Source: Delftia tsuruhatensis NBRC 16741
Lineage (GTDB): Bacteria; Pseudomonadota; Gammaproteobacteria; Burkholderiales; Burkholderiaceae_C
Direction of reading: 5' to 3'
Assembly: GCF_001571325.1 (NCBI RefSeq)
Contig: NZ_BCTO01000070.1
Location: 1 to 46,464 of the forward strand
DNA: 46,464 nucleotides
Part shown: positions 1 through 7,493 of the stretch, piece by piece
Layout: every line of letters begins with the position of its first letter
Position numbering within the stretch: the first letter of the stretch is position 1
Notes under the pieces: generated by a model
What the model was told of the DNA's origin: nothing
Database searches by the model: none
The model's input: only the letters and a program-made list of their open reading frames with translations
Translations under genes and position numbers: made by a program

Positions 1-144
1 GCCGCGCGGCGGCACCCAGCCGGCGCTGCGCTCCTGCGTGGCGCCGCACTCGGCAAACGGGCTCTTGCCCAGGGCTTCTTCAAGCTGCTGCAAATCGCCC
101 TGCCAGCTCTCGGCAATGCGATAGACGATCATGTTTTTGAACAT
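1..144 (-). CDS. rdgC: RdgC, N-terminal part (cut by window edge)
   Basis: Recombination-associated protein RdgC binds double-stranded DNA as a ring-shaped dimer and modulates RecA-dependent recombination. Only the first 48 codons are present. The minus-strand translation begins MFKNMIVYRIAESW and continues through SPFAECGATQERSAGWVPPRG, which matches the start of RdgC proteins (a MFKN-type start, then a CGATQ..S.GWVPPRG block). The ATG is the complement of 142-144, and the rest lies to the left of the window. It is transcribed away from the Spy-like gene. Identification is firm despite the truncation. Confidence 0.9.
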   Translation of the reverse strand, partial: MFKNMIVYRIAESWQGDLQQLEEALGKSPFAECGATQERSAGWVPPRG

Positions 145-453
145 AGCGAACCTTTGCTCGGACGGACTGCGGCCGTGCCGCAAGAGGGTGTGCAACACCG
201 GGCTGCGCCGCCTCCATCCAGAGGGAGAAAACAGAAAAAACAGCAGGGGCGCCATGCCTTGGCGCCCCGCCCGGCCATTGTGCATGCCTGGCACCGGACA
301 GCGCTGCACAAGCTTGTCAATTCTTTACAAGCCCTGCGCAAAACCTCACGGCCCCGATACATCGGACGACCACACTTCAACCATCCGCTGCACAGGGCCC
401 GCCAAGTGCCTTGACGGCGGCCTTCAGTCACCCTCTCCAGAAAGGATTTTGGA
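145..453. other. Divergent intergenic region, rdgC / spy-like gene
   Basis: This 309-bp region holds no credible gene. It must contain the promoters of rdgC (leftward) and of the Spy-like gene (rightward). A purine-rich AGAAAGGA at about 438-445 is the ribosome binding site of the latter. A perfect hairpin lies at 246-268. Confidence 0.6.
229..268 (-). terminator. Possible Rho-independent terminator (minus strand)
   Basis: An 8-bp perfect inverted repeat GGGGCGCC / GGCGCCCC (246-253 and 261-268, 7-nt loop) is flanked on its left by A-rich DNA (229-245). Read leftward it is a stem followed by a U-rich tail, which fits a terminator. No minus-strand gene lies just to its right, so it could instead act within an rdgC leader or stop antisense transcription. 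Confidence 0.4.
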
Positions 454-999
454 ATGACCACCACCTTCCGCCGCACCCTCGCCAGCGCCGCAGCTGCCAC
501 CGCCTTGCTGGCCTCGTTCGCCATGCCCTCGTACGCCCAGACCGCCGCGCCGGCAGCACCGGCTGCAGCCACCACGCCCAAGCCCGAACGTCCCATGCAC
601 AAGCCCGGCGAGCGCCGCGAGCACATGCAGCAGCGCATCGCCAAGCTCAAGGCCGACCTCAAGCTCACGCCGGCCCAGGAGACCGCATGGAACACCTATG
701 CGGCCACCTTCAAGCCCGGCGAGCGTCCCCAGCGCATGGAGCGCGAGGACTTCGCCAAGCTGACCACGCCCCAGCGCATCGACAAGATGCGTGAAATGCG
801 CGCCCAGCGCGCGGCCGATGCCGATCGCCGCGGCGAAGCCACCAAGGCCTTCTACGCCCAGCTGGACGCCAGCCAGCAAAAGACCTTCGATGCCGCCACG
901 CTGCACAAGGGACACCCTGCCCACCACGGCATGGGCCACGGCCCGCGCCATGACCACAAGAGCGGCCAGGCCCGCCCTGCCCCGGCACCTGCCCAGTAA
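454..999 (+). CDS. Spy/CpxP-like periplasmic LTXXQ-motif protein
   Basis: A 181-aa exported protein. Residues 1-28 are a Sec signal peptide with an A-x-A type cleavage site (PSYAQT). The mature part starts with an Ala/Pro-rich linker, then a helical segment with the LTPAQ motif (71-75) that defines the Spy/CpxP (LTXXQ) family of periplasmic chaperones and stress sensors. A second related stretch, LDASQQKTF, lies near residues 135-143. The C-terminus is unusually rich in His and Gly (KGHPAHHGMGHGPRHDHK), which suggests metal binding; that is inference. The gene is monocistronic, with a terminator at 1050-1100. Family assignment is good, exact function unknown. Confidence 0.8.
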   Translation: MTTTFRRTLASAAAATALLASFAMPSYAQTAAPAAPAAATTPKPERPMHKPGERREHMQQRIAKLKADLKLTPAQETAWNTYAATFKPGERPQRMEREDFAKLTTPQRIDKMREMRAQRAADADRRGEATKAFYAQLDASQQKTFDAATLHKGHPAHHGMGHGPRHDHKSGQARPAPAPAQ

Positions 1000-1049
1000 G
1001 CGCCAGCCTGGCCTGCCTGCCACCGGCGGGCAGCCGGATTGCTTGAGCC

Positions 1050-1100
1050 AGCCCTTGCACGGACGCCTTGTCGGGCGACCGACAGTGCAAGGGCTTTTTT
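1050..1100 (+). terminator. Rho-independent terminator after the spy-like gene
   Basis: AGCCCTTGCAC (1050-1060) pairs with GTGCAAGGGCT (1085-1095), followed by five further Ts. The loop is about 24 nt. It sits 50 bp after the stop codon at 999. Confidence 0.8.
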
Positions 1101-1175
1101 GCTGACGCCCCGGTCTTCACCAGCCTCCCTAGAGTGCTACAGGCACAGCAACGTGTGCCGCCCCCGGAGAAGATC

Positions 1176-1808
1176 ATGGCCCTCAAAATCATTCAAACGA
1201 CGCCATCCAGCTACCAGAGCCTCGCCAAGGCACGCATCCATCCGCCAGCACGCCTGGCAGCGACCGTGATGCTGGCCTGCGCAGGCGCTGTCCTGCCGAT
1301 GGCGACCCAGGCGCAATCCTTGGCGCCGGAATCCACCCCTTCCCTGTACCTGCAATATGGCGCGGCCGAGCGCAGCGCCGACAGCTGGACCCTGGGCGTT
1401 ACCGTGCCCTGGCGCAACTGGCGCCATGCGCTGTGGGGCGGCCAGCTCAGCGGCTACTGGGATATCTGGGGCGCGCGATGGTCCGCCCCCCTGGAAGGCA
1501 GCCACCGCAGCACCTGGGTGGTGGGCATCAATCCCACGCTGCGCTGGCGTGGCAGCAACGGACAGTCGCCCTGGTTTGCAGAAACCGGCGTGGGCCTGAG
1601 CTGGGCACTGAACCGGCGCTACGTCACGGACGAGAAGGAATTCCCGACCCGCTACAACTTCGCCACCCATATCGGCGTGGGCTACCTGTTTGGCAACCAA
1701 GGCCAGCATGAACTGGTGCTGAGGCTGGAACACCATTCCAACGCTGGCATCAAGAAGCCCAACCCCGGCGAAAACTTCCTGCAGCTGCGCTACGCCCACC
1801 ATTTCTGA
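1176..1808 (+). CDS. pagL: PagL-type lipid A 3-O-deacylase (acyloxyacyl hydrolase)
   Basis: A 210-aa outer-membrane enzyme expected to remove the 3-position acyl chain of lipid A. The ATG at 1176 follows GGAGA at 1166-1170 at good spacing; an upstream in-frame start at 1068 lies in the preceding terminator and is rejected. Residues 1-48 form a long signal sequence (hydrophobic core about 27-41, ending ATQAQ). The rest alternates as an 8-strand barrel would. The C-terminal RLEHHSNAGIKKPNPGENF (183-201) has the PagL active-site layout H-x-S-N (H186, S188, N189) with a downstream Glu (E199). The protein ends in an aromatic residue (AHHF), typical of BamA-inserted barrels. It is monocistronic. 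Confidence 0.85.
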   Translation: MALKIIQTTPSSYQSLAKARIHPPARLAATVMLACAGAVLPMATQAQSLAPESTPSLYLQYGAAERSADSWTLGVTVPWRNWRHALWGGQLSGYWDIWGARWSAPLEGSHRSTWVVGINPTLRWRGSNGQSPWFAETGVGLSWALNRRYVTDEKEFPTRYNFATHIGVGYLFGNQGQHELVLRLEHHSNAGIKKPNPGENFLQLRYAHHF

Positions 1809-1829
1809 CCATCGCTGCAGCCCAGCCCC

Positions 1830-1855
1830 GACCACCCGCGAGGTGGTCTTTTTTT
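1830..1855 (+). terminator. Rho-independent terminator after pagL
   Basis: GACCACC (1830-1836), a 5-nt loop, GGTGGTC (1842-1848), then seven Ts (1849-1855). It starts 21 bp after the pagL stop codon. Confidence 0.9.
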
Positions 1856-1909
1856 GCCCGCTGCAGGCCTGTGGAAAAACCTGGGTATAAAAACCTTGTA
1901 AATCCATGC

Positions 1910-1918
1910 TTATCCACA
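1910..1918 (+). promoter_or_regulatory. DnaA box (perfect)
   Basis: TTATCCACA, identical to the strong DnaA box. It is the leftmost perfect box of the cluster. Confidence 0.75.
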
Positions 1919-2028
1919 CGATGGATGCATCTCGGAAAGTTGTTCCCAAAACGGGTGCAGTTGCAAGGCAGCATCCACCACAGGGTTTGCATAATCATAA
2001 CTTATTGATTTTCCATGTGAAAAATCAG

Positions 2029-2068
2029 TTATCAACAATTAAGCGCTTCACTTACTACTACTACTAAT
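2029..2068 (+). promoter_or_regulatory. DnaA box variant plus TAC-triplet array (unwinding element candidate 1)
   Basis: TTATCAACA (2029-2037, one mismatch to the DnaA box) is followed after a 15-bp spacer by TACTACTACTACTAAT (2053-2068). The complementary strand reads as repeated TAG, i.e. 3'-GAT-5' triplets, which fits the DnaA-trio consensus. Very AT-rich DNA follows. Confidence 0.55.
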
Positions 2069-2337
2069 TAAAACATAGAAGAAATAGGAATAACAGCCGA
2101 GCTCGGTTTTTCACAGCACGAACGCCGATCTGGATAAAAAAAGCAGCCCCCTTGCCCAGGAAAAGCTGCTTGTCAACAGATCACAGCATGGTCAGACCCT
2201 GTGTTCATCCATGCATCACAGGTCTGTCTTCTGACTGGTAAACGCTTAAATTTCTTTTAAATCAATAACTTACGAGAAAACATCACAAAAAAAACCTGTC
2301 ATGTAAAACTGTGGATAGAAGATGATCAACTTTCAAG

Positions 2338-2346
2338 TTATCCACA
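2338..2346 (+). promoter_or_regulatory. DnaA box (perfect)
   Basis: TTATCCACA. An opposed near-match, TGTGGATAG, lies 20 bp to the left at 2310-2318. Confidence 0.75.
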
Positions 2347-2456
2347 GAAAAATCCGTGACATGCAATCTATCCCCGTTGGCAAGACACCGGGAACAGGGC
2401 GTTGACCACATGTTTTTCAGTACGCTAGATCCTTGTTTTTTTTAAGGTAATGGCAG

Positions 2457-2496
2457 TTATCCACAGAGATATCATGCCTCTACTACTACAACTATT
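2457..2496 (+). promoter_or_regulatory. DnaA box plus TAC-triplet array (unwinding element candidate 2)
   Basis: A perfect DnaA box TTATCCACA (2457-2465), a 15-bp spacer, then TACTACTACAACTATT (2481-2496). It has the same spacing and orientation as candidate 1, with a better box and a more degenerate array. Confidence 0.6.
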
Positions 2497-2500
2497 CTTT

Positions 2501-3332
2501 ATAAGAAGATCAAAGAACAACCAAAGGCGAAGTCACGCCGGGAAGCCAAGGCAGCCAGGTTTGCCAAAAAAAAACAGACGCGTGAGCTTGGCTGGAGCCA
2601 GGCATGTGCAAAGAAGGACTGCGCTCCAGCGAAATTGGCGCGCCTGTCTGCAAAAAATCCGCAAGACTCCTGGGCGATGGCCTTGCTCATGAAGACAAGA
2701 CGTCACCCGTCACCAGGTTGGCATGCAGGTGAACGACGGCCTTTTTCACGCCAGGCTGTGAACAACCAGGGAAAACTTCGAGGAAACGGCGTCTCTCGCA
2801 CGGGCACATGCGGACACGCCAGAGGCCGCCGTTGTTCATTCAAAAAAATTCAATCCTTGATCTGGGCCCTGCAAGCGGCCTGTGCATCCGAATCAGGAGC
2901 AGTTGATCCAGCACTGGCAAGGGCAATCACGAAAAGTGATGGCTGCAGCACTGCAGGGAGAAAGGATGGGAATCAGGCCGTCTCTCCAACGGCCCGCAGA
3001 CAGCGCAAACACCAGGCAGATGCCAGGACCCCTGCAGGGGCGCCAAAGCGCTTCCTGGGGCCGCCTGATGGCCTGTGGGCCGTGATCTACGGGGGTGGTC
3101 GGCAGGTGTGGCCTGCGAGGTCGCGCAGGTCCTTTGAACCTGTTGCCGGGCGCCGCATGCATGAACGGATCCCGTGGAGTGAAGTTGCCCACAGGCTGTG
3201 TGCAAATGGCCTGTGGGCAATCGGGAGGATGGTTTTCAGGAAAATTGCCTGAAATCAAGGGCTTGTGTGGATGGGGGAAGGTGGAGGAAACGGAGAGGGG
3301 CTGGTTTCCCCGTTCTTTCCACAGCTTTCGTC
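2501..3332. other. Intergenic stretch right of the oriC-like region
   Basis: Open frames here lack family features and plausible start sites. Composition returns to the GC-rich average. An inverted pair TTGCCCACA (3185-3193) / TGTGGGCAA (3212-3220) resembles weak DnaA boxes with two mismatches each. I recognise nothing else. Confidence 0.5.
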
Positions 3333-5507
3333 TCAGCGTGCCGGGCGGCGCTGCAGGGCAAAGGGCGGTAGGCCCTTGAGCAGCTGCTGGCCATAGCTGG
3401 TGTTCACCAGGCGCCGGTCATAGCAGTAGACATGGGCCTGGTCTTCCTCGGTGCGGATGGCGCGGCCCACCCACTGGGCCAGCCGTATCGCCGTGGCCGG
3501 CACCACGAGTTCGTTGAAGGGGTTGCGGCCGCTGCTGCGCAGCCATTCGGCGCGGGCCTCGCCCACGGGGTCGTCGGGCGGGGCAAAGGGCAGCTTGGTG
3601 ATGAACAGGGACTCGCACAGTGCGCCGGGCAGGTCCAGTCCCTCCCCGAAGGACTGCATGCCGAAGATGATGGAGGGCTCGCCCATCTTCACGGCATCGC
3701 GGTGGCGTGCCAGCAGCAGGGCGCGGGGCATGGCCGTCTGCACCAGCACCTGCGAGCGCATGGCCGTGGACAGCGCATCCACCGCCAGGCGCATCTGCTC
3801 GCGCGAGGTGAACAGCACCAGGGCGCCAGCCTGCACACGGGACAGGTCGCCCAGCAGCGCGTCCACCATCTCCTGGGTGAAGCGGGCGGCTTCCTTCGGA
3901 TCGGCCACGGTTTCGCGCGCCACCAGCGTGCCCTGTCGCGCGTAGTCGAAGGGGCTGGGCACTTCCAGCGTGGTCACGGCCGCATCGTCGTGCAGGCCGG
4001 CCTCGCGCAGGAAGAAGTCGAATTGTCCACAGCTGGTCAAGGTGGCCGACGTGAGCACCGCGCCGCGCACCTGGGACCACAGGTGATGGCGCAGCGTGGC
4101 GCCGGGCAGGATGGGGCTGGCATGGGCCTTGACCACGATGTACTCGCCATCTGTCTCCAACGTGAACCATTTGGCATTGGGTACGCGGCTACTGTCGTCA
4201 TCCTGCACCGGCTGCTGCATCAGCAACTGGGCCGTGTCATAGACGGATTCCAGGCGGGGTGCCAGTGCGCCAACCTGTGCATAAGCTGTAGACAGCCTGC
4301 GTGCTTCCTCTGGATTGTCCTTGATGGCGGCGCGCAGCGCCTTGGAGATGGCGCGCAGCGCGTCCAGAAAGCTGTTGGCATGGTGGGCCGCCCTGCCCAG
4401 CGGCTCCAGCAGGGGCTCGGGCAGCATGCCGCGCGGCACGCGCACCCGGGCCGGCCCCCAGCTGTCCTTTTGTGACTTGAGCGTATCGCCGTACAGCTCC
4501 ATCACCAGGCGCGCCAGTTCCTGCAGCTGCTGGCGCAGCTGGCTTGCATGGCTGGGCAGGTCGGCCAGTTCCTCCACTTCGACCAGGGTATTCACGCGCA
4601 GGGCGCGGCTGGTCAGCTTGTCTATCCAGCCCAGGCGGCTCAGGTCCATCTCGCCGGCGAACTGGCCCAGCGCCGTGGCGGGCAGATGGTGGGCTTCGTC
4701 CAGCACCAGAAGGCAGTTGTCCAGCTCGGGCAGCAGCCGCGCGCCCAGGGAGGACAGCAGCAGATCGTGGTTGGCCACGATGACCTGGGCGGCCACCAGG
4801 TCCTTGCGGCGCTCGTAGTAGACGCAGTTGCTGAAGGCCGGGCAGTGCTTGCCCGTGCAGGACGAGGATTCGGCCGCCACGGGGCTCCAGGCCTCGGCCT
4901 CGGGCGGGGTTTCCAGCGAGTCGCGGTCGCCGTCCCAGGCCTGGCTGGCCAGCGCGTTGGCCATGCTTTTGTAGAACTGCATGCGCGCCTCCAGCTCCAG
5001 GGCCGGGCGTGCCACGCGGCTTTGGGCCTGGGCCTTTTCCTCGGCGAACAGATCGTCCAGATCCTCGTCCTGGGCCTCGCCAGTGCTGGCCAGCCGCTCC
5101 AGCTTCAGTTTGCAGACAAAGCGGCCCCGGCCCTTGGCCAGCGCGAACTTGAAAGGCTGCTCCAGCTGCTGGGCCAGCGCGGGCAGATCCTTGTTCACCA
5201 GCTGTTCCTGCAGCGCCACGGTGGCCGTGGAAATCAGCACCCGGGTGCCGCGCGCCAGCGCCATCGAAATGGCGGGAATGCTGTACGCCAGCGATTTGCC
5301 CACCCCCGTTCCGGCCTGCACCACGGCAATGGACCGGGTGGGCTCCGGTGCGCCCTCATCGATTTTTCCCAGCTGGGCCTGGCTCAAGGTCTGCGCGACC
5401 TGGGCTGCCATTTTTCGCTGCCCCTCACGATTTCGGAACCCCGGGATGGCTCCGACCACGTCATCGAAGGATTTCAGGGCTTGGTCAGCCCATTTTTTTT
5501 CATGCAT
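3333..5507 (-). CDS. dinG: DinG-type ATP-dependent 5'-3' DNA helicase
   Basis: A 724-aa XPD/DinG-like superfamily 2 helicase that unwinds D-loops, R-loops and forked DNA. The translation shows Walker A GTGVGKS (66-72), the DEAH box (270-273, LLVLDEAHHLP) and the C-terminal motif VI block QWVGRAIRTEED. Four cysteines in the first RecA-like domain (C132, C217, C222, C228) are placed to ligate the 4Fe-4S cluster of the family. Length matches DinG. No canonical LexA box (CTGT-N8-ACAG) is visible upstream, so SOS control cannot be claimed. It is transcribed leftward, toward the oriC-like region. Confidence 0.93.
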   Translation of the reverse strand: MHEKKWADQALKSFDDVVGAIPGFRNREGQRKMAAQVAQTLSQAQLGKIDEGAPEPTRSIAVVQAGTGVGKSLAYSIPAISMALARGTRVLISTATVALQEQLVNKDLPALAQQLEQPFKFALAKGRGRFVCKLKLERLASTGEAQDEDLDDLFAEEKAQAQSRVARPALELEARMQFYKSMANALASQAWDGDRDSLETPPEAEAWSPVAAESSSCTGKHCPAFSNCVYYERRKDLVAAQVIVANHDLLLSSLGARLLPELDNCLLVLDEAHHLPATALGQFAGEMDLSRLGWIDKLTSRALRVNTLVEVEELADLPSHASQLRQQLQELARLVMELYGDTLKSQKDSWGPARVRVPRGMLPEPLLEPLGRAAHHANSFLDALRAISKALRAAIKDNPEEARRLSTAYAQVGALAPRLESVYDTAQLLMQQPVQDDDSSRVPNAKWFTLETDGEYIVVKAHASPILPGATLRHHLWSQVRGAVLTSATLTSCGQFDFFLREAGLHDDAAVTTLEVPSPFDYARQGTLVARETVADPKEAARFTQEMVDALLGDLSRVQAGALVLFTSREQMRLAVDALSTAMRSQVLVQTAMPRALLLARHRDAVKMGEPSIIFGMQSFGEGLDLPGALCESLFITKLPFAPPDDPVGEARAEWLRSSGRNPFNELVVPATAIRLAQWVGRAIRTEEDQAHVYCYDRRLVNTSYGQQLLKGLPPFALQRRPAR

Positions 5508-6323
5508 TTCGGCGTATTTCGACCAGATGGATCACTTTGGTCCGTCTGTTTATAAGGATTCGTACAGTGATATGTATTAAATAAGATGCGAAATCTTATG
5601 GAATACAGCGCACAAAGCGCGTTTTTCGTATGCCGTACAGCCTACAAGCTGCACGTCATATGGATCACTGCACCCGCCAATCGCATGTGCGTACAGGTGG
5701 GTATCGGTGGCCGGGATGGACATCTGTCCACCGGCTGTTCCTGGATTGTTCCCATGGCCGTTGATGGCTGTGCGCGTGGCTGCATCCACAGTCTTGCCCA
5801 CAGCTGCCAGGGTGTGCAGCCTGTGGTCAATCTTGTGTGCATGCTGTTGGCATGCCTGTGGATTGATGGAATGATTGTCGCGATTCATCGTTGATTTGCA
5901 ACGAATTTTTCGCGGATTCAGGTTTGCTGCAATTTGCAGAAGGTGATGGAAGTTGTCACCACTGTGGAAAACAGGGCCTGTGCAGATCTCTGGCTTTGCA
6001 GGGTGCATTTTTCCCCGGGATATCCACAGGTCTGCCGCCGCTGCGGCCTGGCCTGGGTCCCACGCCAGGCGGCAGGTCCGGGGCCGCGCAGGCTGTGCGC
6101 CGCGGACCGCGCCGGATCTCGCAAAAGTCCGGCAAAGGCACAGACCATCCCCGCCGGGGACAGGTCCCGGGGGCGAGCCCAGGGCATGCGAGTGCCTTAC
6201 CAAACGGTAATGAAGGCTTCACGCACGCCGGAAGATGCGTTTTCTAGCATCTGTTTCATCTCAGGAGACAAGGGTCGGCTCGCTGCAGTCCCTGCGCTCC
6301 AGGCATGGATTGAAGGGGCAAGA
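5508..6323. other. Divergent intergenic region dinG / efflux operon
   Basis: An 816-bp gene-free region. The first 100 bp near dinG are AT-rich and probably hold its promoter. The middle has scattered DnaA-box-like words with one or two mismatches (TGTGGATTG at 5857-5865, ATATCCACA at 6020-6028) that I do not count as an origin. The right end carries the TTACC/GGTAA dyad at 6197-6210. Confidence 0.5.
6197..6210 (+). promoter_or_regulatory. Candidate operator for the efflux operon
   Basis: TTACC-AAAC-GGTAA, a perfect 5-bp dyad 114 bp before the adaptor start codon. Metal-responsive OmpR-type regulators commonly use TTAC...GTAA half-sites. The regulator encoded at 12187 is the natural candidate; this is inference. 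Confidence 0.45.
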
Positions 6324-7472
6324 ATGATCAAGACACTTGCGGGCCTGCCCACGGCAGCCCGGTTTCCGGCGGCCTCGGCATGCGCCGTCATCGCCGTGGC
6401 CTGCCTTGTGGCGGGCTGCGATGCATCCAAGGCATCGGCACAGAACGAGCCTGCCGCGCAGGCACCCGCGCCCGCCGGCGTGGTGCGGGTCAAGCCCGAG
6501 TCGCTGAAGATGCTGGACATCGCCGCGGTGGCCGATCCGCAGGGCACGCAGATGGCCTGGGCGCCGGCGCGCGTGACCTTTGCCGAGGACCGCGTGGCCA
6601 CCGTCTCGGTGCCGCTGGCCGCGCGCGTGGTGTCCGTGCGTGCCCACGTGGGCGACATCGTCAAGGCCGGCGACGAGCTGGCCACCCTGGTCAGCCCCGA
6701 GGCGCTGCGCGTGCGCTACGAGGTGGAAGCTGCCCGCAGCGCGCATGACGTGGCCACCGTGGAGGTGCGGCGCCAGCAGACCATGGTGGACAAGGGCGTG
6801 GGCGTGGAGGTGGATCTGCGCGCGGCCCAGGCCAAGCTGCGCGAGTCGGCCCAGGAGCTGGCGCGTGCCCAGGGCACGTCGGCGCTGCTGGGGCAAGGCG
6901 GCGGCGACCGGCTGGTGCTGCGTGCGCCGCGCTCCGGCGTGGTGGCCGAGCGCAAGGCCGTGGTCGGCGCCTCGGTCGAGCCCAGCGGCGAGCTGTTCCT
7001 GATCGGCGATCCCTCCGCCATGAACGTGGTGGCCGATGTCTTCGAAAGCGATCTGCCCGGCATCCGCCTGGGCAGTGCCGTGCAGGTCGATGTGCCGCAG
7101 CTGCCCAAGCCCCTGACCGGCACGGTGCGCCACCTGGGCGCCACGCTGGACAAGGAATCGCGCCGCGCCTCCGTCATCGTGCAGCTCGATGCGCAAAACC
7201 CCGTGCTGCGTTCCGGCATGCAGGCGCGCGTGGGCCTGCAGGTCTCCAACGAGCACGAGATGCTGATCCCCGTGACGGCCGTGCTCATCAAGGATGAAAG
7301 CCGCAGCATCGTCTTCGTGCAGACCGGCGAGCTGCAGTTCGAGGCCCGCACCGTGGTGCTGGGCCGGCCCTCGCGCGGCATGGTGCCCGTGGTGTCGGGC
7401 CTGAAGTCGGGTGAGAAGATCGTCGTGCGCGGTGGCCTGCTGCTCGACGGCGCAGCCAGCCAGCTGCTCTGA
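6324..7472 (+). CDS. czcB: RND heavy-metal efflux periplasmic adaptor lipoprotein (CzcB-like)
   Basis: A 382-aa membrane fusion protein of the HlyD/CzcB group that links the inner-membrane pump to the outer-membrane channel. The chosen ATG at 6324 follows a GGGG-containing SD; the frame is open from 5934 but earlier starts precede the signal. Residues 17-31 are hydrophobic and end in the lipobox LVAG-C32, so the mature protein should be lipid-anchored. The lipoyl half-motifs flank a short coiled-coil hairpin (about 130-185), followed by beta-barrel and membrane-proximal domains. It is the first gene of a B-A-C operon; the pump starts 22 bp later. The metal is not decided by this protein alone. 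Confidence 0.88.
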   Translation: MIKTLAGLPTAARFPAASACAVIAVACLVAGCDASKASAQNEPAAQAPAPAGVVRVKPESLKMLDIAAVADPQGTQMAWAPARVTFAEDRVATVSVPLAARVVSVRAHVGDIVKAGDELATLVSPEALRVRYEVEAARSAHDVATVEVRRQQTMVDKGVGVEVDLRAAQAKLRESAQELARAQGTSALLGQGGGDRLVLRAPRSGVVAERKAVVGASVEPSGELFLIGDPSAMNVVADVFESDLPGIRLGSAVQVDVPQLPKPLTGTVRHLGATLDKESRRASVIVQLDAQNPVLRSGMQARVGLQVSNEHEMLIPVTAVLIKDESRSIVFVQTGELQFEARTVVLGRPSRGMVPVVSGLKSGEKIVVRGGLLLDGAASQLL

Positions 7473-7493
7473 TCGCGGCAAGGAGTCCCATCA

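Larger units (their letters stand above)
1856..2500. other. Candidate replication origin (oriC-like): DnaA boxes and DnaA-trio-like arrays
   Basis: An AT-rich island in otherwise GC-rich DNA, without genes. It holds three perfect DnaA boxes TTATCCACA (1910-1918, 2338-2346, 2457-2465) and near-matches TTATCAACA (2029-2037), TGTGGATAG (2310-2318, reverse orientation) and TGTGGAAAA (1870-1878, reverse). Two arrays of TAC triplets lie 15 bp downstream of a box (2053-2068 and 2481-2496), as in the DnaA-box/DnaA-trio basal unwinding system described for bacterial origins. An inverted repeat AAGCAGC/GCTGCTT lies at 2141-2171. The density of boxes and AT-richness exceed those of the dnaA-rpmH gap. 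A caveat is that forks moving right from here would meet gyrB-dnaN-dnaA head-on, so this could be a DnaA-titration locus instead. Confidence 0.65.

Noticed and set aside
129..1192. Long minus-strand and alternative-frame ORFs across the spy-like gene
   Set aside because: They are frame shadows of GC-rich coding DNA; the plus-strand gene has a signal peptide, family motif and SD.
2450..2692. Open frame in the oriC-like region
   Set aside because: No SD, low-complexity basic translation, overlaps DnaA boxes and the triplet array, and no family features.
5546..5567. CTGT...ACAG upstream of dinG as a LexA box
   Set aside because: The half-sites are 14 bp apart, whereas the LexA site needs 8.
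3432..5580. Long plus-strand ORFs antisense to dinG
   Set aside because: They mirror the dinG codon bias and give Gly/Ala/Arg-rich translations without domains.
5508..6323. Second origin candidate between dinG and the efflux operon
   Set aside because: Only degenerate DnaA-box words with one or two mismatches, no AT-rich core and no triplet array.
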